Source: Paludibacter sp. (lineage in GTDB: Bacteria; Bacteroidota; Bacteroidia; Bacteroidales; Paludibacteraceae). From it: a DNA stretch of 64,000 nt. The position numbers and the translations under genes are program-made. The first letter of the stretch is position 1. Each line of letters begins with the position of its first letter. The stretch covers positions 742,838 through 806,837 of the forward strand of contig JAFLKK010000004.1 of the NCBI GenBank assembly GCA_019163375.1. Reading direction: 5' to 3'. The notes under the pieces are model-generated. The model searched no databases, was not told the DNA's origin, and saw only the letters and a list, made by a program, of their open reading frames with translations. Positions 8,381 through 16,741 of this stretch are shown here, piece after piece.

Positions 8381-9178
8381 ATGAATACATTTTTAAATAA
8401 ATTGAAATCGAGTCTTTTGGACGCGAATTTTGCTAGCCGGATTAAAGCGGAAGAAGTTGGTAAATCGGTAAAGTATCTATTGATTTTGATGCTTATTATC
8501 GGAAGTGGAATAATGATTAAAGCAGAAATAGGCATTTACGCTGCGGCGAAAGAGGGCGTGACAAATCTTAAAACAAAATTTCCCGATTTTGAACTAAAAG
8601 ATGGACATCTGACGTGTCAGGGTGCAATGCCATTTATACTCAATACCAAACCGGGAGACGACGAAAAAAATGCTCAATTTATTATCGATACAAGTGGCAA
8701 AACTACAGCCGAAATCCTGGATCGTTATAAAAGCGGACTGTTTTTCTCAGAAAGTAAAGTTGTATACAAAAAAGACGCTTTCGAAACTAAAACTTACAAT
8801 CTCAGCGATATAAAAGTAAACCTCACAAAAGCCGATTTGATAAATGGGATTAATAACTGGACTATCCCTGCTCTGGTTTTTATTTTTCTGATTAGTCTCT
8901 TTTTCATCTTCGTAGCCAAACTGCTTGGCGTGTTCCTGTTGTCGATACTTGGCGTTATAATGAATAAGTTGTTGAAAGCAGAATTAGATTATCAGACCAT
9001 TTTCAAAATCTGCGTTTATGCCATTGTTTTGCCGTCCATCATTAAATTCGGATTCGGAATATTGGACATCAATATCCCTTATTTCTGGATACTATACTAT
9101 GGTATTGCAGCTTTCTATATTTTCAGATTCATCAAGGGTTTTAATGAGTTGAAAAACAGTGAATCAACTGAGAATTGA
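8381..9178 (+). CDS. DUF1189-like multi-pass membrane protein
   Basis: A 265-residue membrane protein. One helix lies at about residues 29-50, then an extracytoplasmic loop of roughly 110 residues, then three to four helices at about 163-190, 205-225 and 230-250. This layout, with the N-terminal F-x-x-K-L-K-x-S-x-x-D and the large loop containing a P-D-F-x-L-x-x-G motif, fits the DUF1189 family of membrane proteins, whose function is not established. It stands alone and is followed after 27 bases by a strong terminator shared with the convergent dps gene. Confidence 0.65.
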   Translation: MNTFLNKLKSSLLDANFASRIKAEEVGKSVKYLLILMLIIGSGIMIKAEIGIYAAAKEGVTNLKTKFPDFELKDGHLTCQGAMPFILNTKPGDDEKNAQFIIDTSGKTTAEILDRYKSGLFFSESKVVYKKDAFETKTYNLSDIKVNLTKADLINGINNWTIPALVFIFLISLFFIFVAKLLGVFLLSILGVIMNKLLKAELDYQTIFKICVYAIVLPSIIKFGFGILDINIPYFWILYYGIAAFYIFRFIKGFNELKNSESTEN

Positions 9179-9205
9179 AACAAAGAAAGAATCAATATAC
9201 AATAA

Positions 9206-9238
9206 CAAAGACCGTCGGCAGAAATGCGACGGTCTTTG
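9206..9238. terminator. Bidirectional intrinsic terminator between the DUF1189-like gene and dps
   Basis: A 12-base perfect stem (CAAAGACCGTCG at 9206-9217 with CGACGGTCTTTG at 9227-9238), loop of nine bases, followed on the plus strand by TTTATT. It lies between convergent genes. Confidence 0.85.
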
Positions 9239-9259
9239 TTTATTGGTGGCGAGTATAAA

Positions 9260-9733
9260 TTATTTCAAATGCGATCTAAGCATCCATGCCATTTTTTCGT
9301 GTGTTTCCATTAATCCGGTAATAAAATCGCTACTCCCCAAATCCTGAAATTCATCCGAGAAGCGAGTTATATTTTCGCGAAGTTGAATAATAACCGACTC
9401 GTGATCACTCAGCAGTTCCTTTATATATGCAAGGCTACTATTACCTTCGCCCGATTTTTCGTTCAAATGCGTTAGTTTCAGATAATCGCCCATAGTTCCT
9501 TCGGCGTAATGCCCAATGGCGCGAATACGTTCAGCTACCTGATCAATAATACCTTCCAACTCATCGTATTGAGCTTCAAAGAATTTATGTACAGCTGCAA
9601 AATCAGGACCTTCAACATTCCAATGTGCATTTCTGGTTTTGATGTACAATACATGCTCGTCCGACAAAAGCTTATTAAGAGTATCAGCTACCTGAACTGA
9701 ATTCTCGGGTTTCATTCCAATTTGAGTTTTCAT
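9260..9733 (-). CDS. dps: Dps family ferritin-like DNA-binding protein
   Basis: A 157-residue protein of normal Dps length. The ferroxidase residues of the family are visible: the first helix with N-A-H-W-N-V-E-G, then D-F-x-A-V-H-K-F-F-E-A-Q-Y-D-E-L, which supplies the His, His, Asp and Glu ligands shared between subunits. Dps forms a 12-subunit shell that oxidises ferrous iron with hydrogen peroxide and stores it, protecting DNA during oxidative stress. The N-terminal extension is short, so DNA binding may be weak. In Bacteroides dps is controlled by OxyR; I could not identify an OxyR site with confidence. Confidence 0.93.
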   Translation of the reverse strand: MKTQIGMKPENSVQVADTLNKLLSDEHVLYIKTRNAHWNVEGPDFAAVHKFFEAQYDELEGIIDQVAERIRAIGHYAEGTMGDYLKLTHLNEKSGEGNSSLAYIKELLSDHESVIIQLRENITRFSDEFQDLGSSDFITGLMETHEKMAWMLRSHLK

Positions 9734-9833
9734 TTTTCTTCTTACTTTTTTTGGTAATCATTTTAAATTATTTGTTTTCATCTCCAGTCAAAGCAATTGC
9801 TTCTTGCCATTGTACGGAGTTGATTTAACGAGC

Positions 9834-9841
9834 CAAAATTA
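9834..9841 (-). promoter_or_regulatory. Likely dps promoter (-7 box)
   Basis: Read on the minus strand this is TAATTTTG, a perfect fit to the Bacteroidota TAnnTTTG box. It lies about 100 bases before the dps start. I see no good TTTG element at the usual 19-21 base spacing, so an activator may be needed. Confidence 0.5.
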
Positions 9842-10164
9842 AGAATACTTGGTTCTAAATGATTACACAATTTTGAGTAAAAGTTATATGATTCACATGT
9901 TTTATTCTATTCGTTCAATGATTCTCATTTCGGTTACTATTTCAACACAACAATCAAAAAAGCGTATAGAAAAGCGAATGCAGGAATCAACTTCTCGTAA
10001 CAGATTCTAAATATAAATTCAACAGTTCCGTAACTTATTCTACACACTACCGAAACAGCAAGGCAGTACCTTCGTGCAGGTTATTATTACGAGGTGAACC
10101 AATATAGTTCGACATCTATTTAGCTCACACATTTTGTTAGTTTTCTCTTAAACCTTCACGTTGG

Positions 10165-10197
10165 AAAAGAGGATGTTCTAAAAGATCATCCTCTTTT
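10165..10197 (+). terminator. Strong intrinsic terminator with no upstream plus-strand gene
   Basis: An 11-base perfect stem (AAAAGAGGATG with CATCCTCTTTT), loop of 11, followed by a T-rich tract. It ends 75 bases before the phosphoesterase gene. The nearest upstream plus-strand gene stops at 9178 and already has its own terminator. Confidence 0.8.
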
Positions 10198-10272
10198 ATT
10201 TTCCTGTTTATCATACAAAATCAATTCGTAAAAACAGATATCTATTTTCAAATTATTTACACTCATTACCTT

Positions 10273-11490
10273 ATGAACAAAAAAATGGAACACATTTCAA
10301 AACTTACGCTCACAAATCTCAGATCCTTTGCCTTTAAATCGTTGCTAATAGCTTTCGGATGTATGGCATTTATTTCCTGTAAATCGGAATCGGTAGAAGC
10401 TTCTTCGCAGGTGGTTCAAATGGTTTATACTTCGGATTTGCACTATGGTATTTCACGTGCTTTCAGAGGGCAAACTGCTGTTGATGCCAGCCTTGTAAAT
10501 CAGGAAATGGTAAAGCAAATCAACAGTTTGCCTACAGTAGCCTTTCCTGCCGATGGTGGCGTAAATGCCGGGAAAGTAATTGGGACAGTAGATTATATGA
10601 TTGTTACAGGCGATATTACCAATCGTCAACAAGCTCCTTCGCCGTCGGCAACTAGCACCTGGGCACAGTTTAACACCGACTACCTCAACGGTATTACGCT
10701 TAAAAACAAAAAGAACGTACAACCTGATTTCTTACTTACCTGTGGGAATCACGAAGTATCCAATGCTATTGGTTACTATAAAACCATGACACCCACCACC
10801 GATAATGCAGGTATGGTGAATATTTATAACTACATGATTAAACCGGCTACGCCCAAAACAGCCACTACATACAGTTATGCAACCGACAAACCCAACTATT
10901 CGAAAGACATAGCCGGAGTACACATGATGTTTGTAACCATGTGGCCCGACTCGGCGAACCGTGTGTGGATGGAAAAAGACCTTGCTACCATTCCCGTAAC
11001 TACTCCGGTAGTTATTTTTACGCACGACCAACCGGACTGCGAATCGAAACACTTTACCAATCCAAACGGAACGCATACCATCAATTCTACCGATAAATTT
11101 GAAAACCTGCTCGAAGAGCGGTTTAAAGATGGCGCAACTACTGCAACCTTGTCGGCCATTGAGCAAAGAGGGCTTGTTACTTTCCTAAAAGCACACGCCA
11201 ATGTGAAAGCCTATTTTCATGGCAATGACAATAAAAATGAGTTTTACGCCTACAAAGGGCCGGATAGCAACATCAGTCTGAACGTGTTCCGCGTTGATTC
11301 ACCCATGAAAGGATCTGTGACCGGATTGGATGCAGCCGACGGCAAAGGCGACGAAACAAAATTATCGTTTCAGGTAATAGCCATTGATCCTAACACCAAA
11401 ACACTTACCGTGCGCGAATGCTTGTGGAACACAGCAGGTGCCGATTCCAAAGTTAGTTGGGGTACCAACTCTACCATTTCGTTGAAGTAA
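10273..11490 (+). CDS. Calcineurin-like metallophosphoesterase lipoprotein
   Basis: A 405-residue secreted protein with a signal peptide ending in a lipobox-like F-I-S-C (Cys near residue 36). The metallophosphoesterase motifs appear in order: T-S-D-L-H-Y (metal ligands Asp and His), V-T-G-D-I-T-N, C-G-N-H-E, I-F-T-H-D and F-H-G-N-D. The last position normally reads G-H-x-H, so this protein belongs to a variant branch. It should hydrolyse a phosphoester outside the cytoplasm using a two-metal centre; the substrate cannot be told from the sequence. Two in-frame starts exist (10273 and 10285); the first is taken. A terminator follows directly. Confidence 0.82.
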   Translation: MNKKMEHISKLTLTNLRSFAFKSLLIAFGCMAFISCKSESVEASSQVVQMVYTSDLHYGISRAFRGQTAVDASLVNQEMVKQINSLPTVAFPADGGVNAGKVIGTVDYMIVTGDITNRQQAPSPSATSTWAQFNTDYLNGITLKNKKNVQPDFLLTCGNHEVSNAIGYYKTMTPTTDNAGMVNIYNYMIKPATPKTATTYSYATDKPNYSKDIAGVHMMFVTMWPDSANRVWMEKDLATIPVTTPVVIFTHDQPDCESKHFTNPNGTHTINSTDKFENLLEERFKDGATTATLSAIEQRGLVTFLKAHANVKAYFHGNDNKNEFYAYKGPDSNISLNVFRVDSPMKGSVTGLDAADGKGDETKLSFQVIAIDPNTKTLTVRECLWNTAGADSKVSWGTNSTISLK

Positions 11491-11518
11491 GAACGAAACT
11501 ATTTTTTCAGCAGAATGC

Positions 11519-11548
11519 AAAGGGGATAAACAGCAGTTTATTCCCTTT
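11519..11548 (+). terminator. Intrinsic terminator after the phosphoesterase gene
   Basis: A 13-base stem (AAAGGGGATAAAC with GTTTATTCCCTTT, one G-T pair) and a four-base loop, followed by CTCTTTG. It sits 28 bases after the stop codon. A weaker hairpin (AGAGAAG with CTTCTCT, 11573-11601) lies just beyond. Confidence 0.8.
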
Positions 11549-11735
11549 CTCTTTGTATAACGCTACTAATGGAGAGAAGTGCCCTATTGCCCAGCTTCTC
11601 TTTTATCTCACTCTTCCCAGCGCCTAAAACGAAGCAATGCAGCCTTACAACGATAAGATATAGTGTAATAATTATCAGCTCTTTCGACAAATTCCGGCAA
11701 GCTACTATTATTTTAAAAATTAATTAAAAGATACG

Positions 11736-11766
11736 TTGTTAATGCGAGAAATAGTTTCTATCTTTG
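11736..11766 (+). promoter_or_regulatory. Bacteroidota-type promoter
   Basis: TTG at 11736-11738 is separated by 20 bases from TATCTTTG at 11759-11766, matching both promoter elements used by the primary sigma factor of this phylum. Transcription should begin near 11773, about 140 bases before the ATG at 11914, so the transcript carries the long hairpin at 11815-11880. Confidence 0.7.
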
Positions 11767-11814
11767 GGGCTTATTTTTAATTAAAAACATCACCCACCCG
11801 ACCCTAAAGTGGAA

Positions 11815-11880
11815 ATATGCGCAACTCGATTGTACATATCCAGCTATATGGAGATATATGTGCAATTGAGTTGCGCATAT
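11815..11880. repeat. Long inverted repeat in the leader of the 11914 gene
   Basis: The left arm (11815-11840) and the right arm (11853-11880) pair over about 24 bases, with the shared core ATATGCGCAACTC against GAGTTGCGCATAT. The loop is about 12 bases. No T tract follows, so it is not a typical terminator. It could be a relic of a short mobile element or an RNA leader structure. Confidence 0.7.
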
Positions 11881-11913
11881 ATTGGTGTTAGCAGTAATTT
11901 TAAAAAAACCATA

Positions 11914-12333
11914 ATGGATACAATTATTACAACAGACAATATTAAAATTTTAATTTCTATTCTTTCACTCATGTTTGCTGTTTGGCAATATTCACAGAAA
12001 AGAAAAATTAAAAAATTAATCGCATTAGAAGCAATTGAATTACATAAGAATATTTCAAAAGCTTTGGGAGCAACTCAAGCGGCGAAAATTGCAATTGCAA
12101 CAAAACAACCACCAAGTGCTGAGATTGGAAGAGCAGAAGGAATTTGTCAAGCTATACTTTACGAGAGCGCAAAACTTTATTGCAATCTTAAAGACACAAA
12201 ATTAGATGATATTGATGATTTAATTTCAAATGGACAGTTGAATGAAATGTATAAAGATATATATTATTCCTTTTCTGACAGCAGAAGAGGAAGTCTTCGG
12301 AAAATCACAAAATGGATTTTGAAAATATTTTAA
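11914..12333 (+). CDS. Hypothetical protein with one N-terminal membrane helix
   Basis: A 139-residue protein with a membrane segment at about residues 9-26 (I-K-I-L-I-S-I-L-S-L-M-F-A-V-W), a basic stretch after it (Q-K-R-K-I-K-K), and a helical soluble domain. The open frame extends upstream to 11809, but those codons lie inside the long inverted repeat, so I chose the ATG at 11914. The next gene begins 22 bases after the stop, so the pair is probably one operon from the promoter at 11736. Not recognised as a known family. Confidence 0.6.
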   Translation: MDTIITTDNIKILISILSLMFAVWQYSQKRKIKKLIALEAIELHKNISKALGATQAAKIAIATKQPPSAEIGRAEGICQAILYESAKLYCNLKDTKLDDIDDLISNGQLNEMYKDIYYSFSDSRRGSLRKITKWILKIF

Positions 12334-12355
12334 ATATAAAATTAGAGATATAAAT

Positions 12356-13042
12356 ATGAAATACTTTCCTGTTTTACTATTTCTCATTATTTCCGTTGGA
12401 TGCACCACGAAAAAAGAGAGTTCAAAACTCACAGACTCACTTCCGATTGACTCTTTGACTATCGAAAACAGAACTGTATATCTCGACTCAATTAATCTTT
12501 CTGAATTTGAGACAACACATTATGACGGAATTAAAGAAATTGACTCTCTTTCTGTCGACACAACGAAAATAATCGTTAAACATGACACAATCTTGATTTT
12601 TCCAAAGACAGGAAAAAAAGTTGTATTTGCAAACGACACTATTGAGGGTGAAAACATGGTGACATACAAATATCTTAAGACAATGAAATTATGTGATGTG
12701 GTTGAAATTGAAGTGACTTATTGGGAATGGTCAAGAATCTTCCTTGTTAGTCTAAATACAGGAAAACAAAGTGAACTTTGGGATTTTCCAAACTTCTCCC
12801 CAAATAAAAAATACATAATTAGTTCTTCTGGAGGCTTGGAATCAGGAGAAATGCCGAACGGAATTCAGCTCTATAAGATTGAAAACAACGATATAAAGTT
12901 GGTTTTCGAGAAAGAAATAGATAAATGGATTCCTACTGAAATTAAGTGGAAATCAGACTCGACAATTCTCATAAAAAGAGCGAAACTCGACAAGAATGAT
13001 AACAGGATATACGACTATTTAAAGATGAAAATAATACAATAA
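12356..13042 (+). CDS. Hypothetical lipoprotein
   Basis: A 228-residue protein with a short signal sequence and lipobox S-V-G-C (Cys16), so it is probably anchored in a membrane. The first 80 residues after the anchor are rich in Ser, Thr and Asp and probably extended. The C-terminal half has W-D-F-P-N-F-S-P-N-K-K-Y-I-I-S-S-S-G-G and W-x-P-T-E-I-K-W, a strand pattern reminiscent of WD40/beta-propeller blades, but one copy is too little to assign a propeller. It is 22 bases downstream of another hypothetical gene. Function unknown. Confidence 0.6.
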   Translation: MKYFPVLLFLIISVGCTTKKESSKLTDSLPIDSLTIENRTVYLDSINLSEFETTHYDGIKEIDSLSVDTTKIIVKHDTILIFPKTGKKVVFANDTIEGENMVTYKYLKTMKLCDVVEIEVTYWEWSRIFLVSLNTGKQSELWDFPNFSPNKKYIISSSGGLESGEMPNGIQLYKIENNDIKLVFEKEIDKWIPTEIKWKSDSTILIKRAKLDKNDNRIYDYLKMKIIQ

Positions 13043-13078
13043 ACTACTGCTAATACACGCCGTATGTTCACTGGCTGA

Positions 13079-13094
13079 CCCCGATAAGTCGGGG
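13079..13094. repeat. Short GC-rich hairpin
   Basis: CCCCGATAAGTCGGGG forms a six-base stem with a four-base loop in an otherwise AT-rich gap. There is no T tract. It may be a terminator remnant or a small dispersed palindrome. Confidence 0.35.
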
Positions 13095-13249
13095 CAAGCT
13101 GTGCATTCATTTTGTGGGTAGTTGTCTAAAACCGGATAAATTGGTTAAAAGGCAATGACTCTGCTACATCCTTCTATCTGATATAGTCCTGATTCAGAAA
13201 GGTTACATTCAATTTTATAAGTACTAAACAACAATTAAAAACAATCCAT

Positions 13250-14572
13250 ATGAAAAATCCGACAAGTATTTCTATTTTGTGTTTGGTAGTTTTATGTGTA
13301 GTTCAGTTTTCGTCCTGCAAAAGCGATCCGGTAGATCATACCATCGGTGCATTCAATAATGGTGGCAATGAGCGGAATATGATAGTGGTGATGAGCGATC
13401 TTCATCTGGGTGCCGATTTGTCCTATGCAGAGTGCAGTAAGAACCTGGGATCGTTGGAGAAGTTGCTGAAACAGATAAAAGCCGCTCCCAACGTAAAAGA
13501 ACTGGTGATTGCAGGCGATATGCTGGACGAATGGTTTGTGCCGGCTAATGTGGATACTTATCAGGGAAAGGATCAGGCCGATTTTGTGAAACGCATCGCG
13601 GTAACCAATAAAGGTGTGATAGATGTTCTTAATAGCATCATCAAAGAAAAGAAGATACGGGTTACCTATGTGCCCGGGAATCATGATTTGACCATTACGG
13701 CTGCCAATGTGGAAAGTATACTTCCCGGGATTTATCAGGCGCGGGATGATAAGCAGGGATTGGGAACTTATTCGCCCGCGGATGGAGCTAAGATAGCTAT
13801 TGAACATGGACATCGCTATAATTTCTTCTGTGCTCCTGATCCTATCTCCAATCAGGATATTGCTCCGGGCACTATTCTGCCTCCAGGTTACTTTTATACC
13901 AGAATAGCTGTGCTGTATGTTATGCAAAAACCTGTAACTCCTGCCGACACACCTCCTGTGGTTACAAAAGATCCTTCGGGGACTGCCAGCCAGAGTTTAT
14001 TATATACGTATTGGTATGTATGGAGCAAAGCATTAGCTTCCTACCCAATCGCCAATAAATTCGACGAGAAGATTATTGTTACCAATGTGGATGGCTTCAA
14101 CGGTAATTACGCGGTAAACGATATACTGCCTTATCAAACTACCCCGGGGGGAGTGATAGATGTAAAGTTATTCAAAGGCGTTCAGGATAGCTGGACTCAA
14201 CGACAAACGCTAAATCATGTAGCTATACCTATTCCTATCAGTCAGGCAATAGCAAATGCTGGCAAGGGTAGCGAATCGGAGTTTCAGGCAACGAATCAGT
14301 ATTTCCTCAATCCCAATTCGGACAAAAGAATCGTTGTCTTTGGCCATACCCACGATCCGAAGATTATTGCGTCGACAAACTTAAGCGGTCAGAAATGTAT
14401 CTATGCAAATTCCGGAACATGGATTGATCATAATACCGTAGCTCCTACTACCATGAGTTTTGTGGTTATTACGCCACAGAGTGCAACGGCTTCTTCGCAA
14501 ACCTACGTGAAACTATATAATTTCGAAAACGAAGTAATCACAACAATGGCTCAGGACTCGATACGGTATTGA
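13250..14572 (+). CDS. LpxH-like calcineurin phosphoesterase, lipoprotein
   Basis: A 440-residue protein with signal peptide and lipobox F-S-S-C (Cys23). All metallophosphoesterase motifs are present: M-S-D-L-H-L-G, I-A-G-D-M-L-D-E-W, V-P-G-N-H-D, E-H-G-H-R-Y and F-G-H-T-H-D. The L-H-L-G and G-D-x-x-D-x-W motifs resemble those of UDP-2,3-diacylglucosamine hydrolase (LpxH), but a lipoprotein outside the cytoplasm cannot do that lipid A step, and the protein is about 200 residues longer. A secreted phosphodiesterase or phosphatase is likely; substrate unknown. It is only distantly similar to the phosphoesterase at 10273. Confidence 0.82.
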   Translation: MKNPTSISILCLVVLCVVQFSSCKSDPVDHTIGAFNNGGNERNMIVVMSDLHLGADLSYAECSKNLGSLEKLLKQIKAAPNVKELVIAGDMLDEWFVPANVDTYQGKDQADFVKRIAVTNKGVIDVLNSIIKEKKIRVTYVPGNHDLTITAANVESILPGIYQARDDKQGLGTYSPADGAKIAIEHGHRYNFFCAPDPISNQDIAPGTILPPGYFYTRIAVLYVMQKPVTPADTPPVVTKDPSGTASQSLLYTYWYVWSKALASYPIANKFDEKIIVTNVDGFNGNYAVNDILPYQTTPGGVIDVKLFKGVQDSWTQRQTLNHVAIPIPISQAIANAGKGSESEFQATNQYFLNPNSDKRIVVFGHTHDPKIIASTNLSGQKCIYANSGTWIDHNTVAPTTMSFVVITPQSATASSQTYVKLYNFENEVITTMAQDSIRY

Positions 14573-14631
14573 GGACTTGCCCGACTATGGGCGGACTGCT
14601 TGCTCCGAACTATCTAAGAAAAAAGAAAAAC

Positions 14632-14949
14632 ATGGTAAAACTCGCTTTACATTGGGAATATTTCAAAAGCACATTGGTTTTTTGCCTTTCGTCATCGGTT
14701 TTACTTATGTTGATGAGTAACATGGCATTAATAGACCCACCACCTTTATATGTAGTGTATATTGTTTGTTGCATGTTTGGTGGACCTTTATTATGCCTCT
14801 TAAACAAAGAGTTGTCAAGAAGAAATGAATACTATTTTTATTACAATCGGGGAATTTCAAAGTTAAGTCTTTTTATTACAACTATGTTGATATATATTTT
14901 GACAGGCAGTTTACTAATAACCATTTTACATTATGTCAAACTTACTTGA
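14632..14949 (+). CDS. Small three-helix membrane protein paired with an ABC ATPase
   Basis: A 105-residue protein with three predicted membrane helices (about residues 12-32, 41-60 and 81-103). I start at the ATG at 14632, which follows an A-rich leader; the frame opens earlier but would overlap the preceding gene. Its last 17 bases overlap the start of the ABC ATPase gene, so the two are translationally coupled and likely form a complex. The protein is very short for an ABC permease, which usually has six helices per subunit; it could work as an oligomer or as a membrane anchor. Not a family I recognise. Confidence 0.65.
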   Translation: MVKLALHWEYFKSTLVFCLSSSVLLMLMSNMALIDPPPLYVVYIVCCMFGGPLLCLLNKELSRRNEYYFYYNRGISKLSLFITTMLIYILTGSLLITILHYVKLT

Positions 14950-15604
14950 AATTGACAGTGTAGTCAAATCATACGGTTTGTATGATGTGTTGACTGATAT
15001 TTATCTGAAATGTAAGACAGGTGATATTATCGGTATGTTAGGACGAAACGGAACCGGTAAATCTACACTAATGAAAATCCTTTTTGGGACTTTACAGGCT
15101 GATAGGAAATTTATTCGAATAGATGGGAAAGTTTATGATCAGCCTTATAAAGCAATAAATGAGATATGTTATCTTCCTCAAGATTCTTTTCTGCCTAAAT
15201 ATATGAGTGTTGAGAAGACAAGTGAACTATACTTAGGCAAACAACAGGTGGCTAATTTTCTGGAAGACTCTATATTGCAAAAACTAAATACAAGTAAAAT
15301 ATCGTATTTGTCAGGTGGAGAATTAAGATACCTTGAAATAAAATTATTGCTGCATACAGATTGTAAGTTCATATTATTGGATGAACCCTTCAATGGTGTT
15401 TCTCCTATCTTAGTGGGAGAGATAAAGAAGCTAATTTTGAAAACATCTGAATCTAAAGGGATAATATTGACTGACCATGACTATAGGAATGTGTTGGATG
15501 TTGCAAATCAATTTTGTCTGATTTATGATGGCGGAATAAAGAGAATACACGACAAACAAGAACTTGTACGGTGGGGATACATTTCAGAATCAAGCATAGA
15601 CTGA
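14933..15604 (+). CDS. ABC transporter ATP-binding protein
   Basis: A 223-residue ATPase of normal length for a single nucleotide-binding domain. Visible motifs: Walker A G-R-N-G-T-G-K-S-T, Q loop in Y-L-P-Q-D-S, signature L-S-G-G-E, Walker B F-I-L-L-D-E-P, D-loop F-N-G-V-S-P, and H-loop L-T-D-H-D-Y. Q loop and D-loop resemble LptB-type exporters. No standard permease is next to it, only the small membrane protein that overlaps its start. The transported substrate is unknown. Confidence 0.9.
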   Translation: MSNLLEIDSVVKSYGLYDVLTDIYLKCKTGDIIGMLGRNGTGKSTLMKILFGTLQADRKFIRIDGKVYDQPYKAINEICYLPQDSFLPKYMSVEKTSELYLGKQQVANFLEDSILQKLNTSKISYLSGGELRYLEIKLLLHTDCKFILLDEPFNGVSPILVGEIKKLILKTSESKGIILTDHDYRNVLDVANQFCLIYDGGIKRIHDKQELVRWGYISESSID

Positions 15605-15661
15605 AATATAACACAAGTTGAATAAAGAGTAATATCTAATACGGATTGAAAAAATACACAA

Positions 15662-16336
15662 ATGAGAAAAACTTTTAAGATAACCGGAATGTCGATTTTG
15701 GGCTTGATTGGATTAATATCAGTTTACATGATTTCTACATATTGTTTGTCCAGAATAACGGTTACTGAAGAGAAAGGAAACAAACAAGAAGTGACTATCT
15801 ATATAAAAACCAATGGTGTGCATACCGACCTTGTAGTGCCGATTCGTACTAATCAAATGGATTGGAGTAAAGAAGTCAGGTTCTCAAACACACTTTCTGC
15901 CGACACTACATTTACCTATTTGGCAATGGGATGGGGCGATAAAGGATTTTATCTGGAAACACCTACTTGGGCAGACCTAAAGACATCGGTTGCATTTAAA
16001 GCAGCCACCGGACTAAGTACAACAGCCATACACGCAACTTACTATCCGGCAATGAAAGAAGATTCCGATTGCGTAAAAATAAAAATTAGCCGTGAACAGT
16101 ATGCACGACTGATAAAATACATTGACGATAGCTTCAGGAAAGATGCCAATGGACATGTAATAAATATAAAGACTAATGCTAATTATGGCAAAACAGATGC
16201 TTTTTACGAAGCAAAAGGAAGATATAGCCTTTTTCACACCTGCAATAGCTGGGCAAATGCCGGATTAAAAGCGTGTGGACAAAGAGCTTGCTTATGGACT
16301 GCATTTGATACGGGCATCTTTCTAAAATACAAATGA
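15662..16336 (+). CDS. TIGR02117/DUF2459 family protein
   Basis: A 224-residue protein with an N-terminal membrane helix or uncleaved signal (about residues 10-28). It matches the DUF2459 (TIGR02117) family pattern: V-x-I-Y-I-K-T-N-G-V-H-T-D-L-V-V-P, then G-W-G-D-K-G-F-Y-L-E-T-P-T-W, and C-N-S-W-A-N near the C-terminus. Conserved His, Cys and Asn hint at a papain-like thiol hydrolase fold, but no activity is established for the family. Located outside the cytoplasm. It begins 58 bases after the ABC ATPase gene and could share its transcript. Confidence 0.8.
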   Translation: MRKTFKITGMSILGLIGLISVYMISTYCLSRITVTEEKGNKQEVTIYIKTNGVHTDLVVPIRTNQMDWSKEVRFSNTLSADTTFTYLAMGWGDKGFYLETPTWADLKTSVAFKAATGLSTTAIHATYYPAMKEDSDCVKIKISREQYARLIKYIDDSFRKDANGHVINIKTNANYGKTDAFYEAKGRYSLFHTCNSWANAGLKACGQRACLWTAFDTGIFLKYK

Positions 16337-16414
16337 AATTGAGACTGCTGATGCGATTACAATCCTTGTTCGACATAGACTGATGAGAAGCAAGTATTCA
16401 GTCAAATATCTTAG

Positions 16415-16516
16415 ATTGAAACAGAACTAAAAGGTATTCAAGCTACACCCATTCGCGGCGAAAAACTTGTAGATTATGATTTCATAAAGCAGATGAAAAA
16501 CAAGGAAGTGATATAA
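16415..16516 (+). pseudogene. Gene-tail remnant of 33 codons
   Basis: After a stop at 16412-16414 the frame reads I-E-T-E-L-K-G-I-Q-A-T-P-I-R-G-E-K and ends at TAA 16514-16516 without any start codon. The sequence looks like the C-terminus of a cytoplasmic protein, but I cannot name the family. It is probably the leftover of a deleted gene. Confidence 0.35.
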
Positions 16517-16549
16517 ATTTAAAATTAAATTCAAAAAAAATATAGCAAT

Positions 16550-16723
16550 ATGAATAAAGAAAAACGCAGCAGAACAATGATTCCGATAGCTATGATGTTT
16601 TTAGTTATCGGTTTGACATTTGATCATATGAAGTGGTTAAAATATACATTCGTTATTTTTTCTGTTCTTCTGTGTCTAATTTCAATTGGCCTGTCGATAA
16701 AAGAGAAAAAGGGAATAGAATAA
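16550..16723 (+). CDS. Small two-helix membrane protein
   Basis: A 57-residue frame starting at ATG 16550: basic N-terminus (M-N-K-E-K-R-S-R), one hydrophobic segment at about residues 10-24 and another at 31-50, then a charged tail (K-E-K-K-G-I-E). An A-rich leader precedes it. The next gene starts 18 bases after its stop, which supports co-transcription with 16742-17281 and 17321-17842. Function unknown. Confidence 0.55.
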   Translation: MNKEKRSRTMIPIAMMFLVIGLTFDHMKWLKYTFVIFSVLLCLISIGLSIKEKKGIE

Positions 16724-16741
16724 GACTAAAACTACATAACT

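Larger units (their letters stand above)
9734..10272. other. Intergenic region holding the dps promoter and an orphan terminator
   Basis: There is no protein gene here. It holds a TAnnTTTG promoter box reading toward dps and a strong hairpin terminator on the plus strand at 10165-10197 without a plus-strand gene before it. A short non-coding RNA ending at that terminator is possible; see the findings. Confidence 0.5.

Noticed and set aside
11809..11913. Longer N-terminus for the 11914 gene
   Set aside because: These codons lie within a long inverted repeat, and the ATG at 11914 starts just before the membrane helix.
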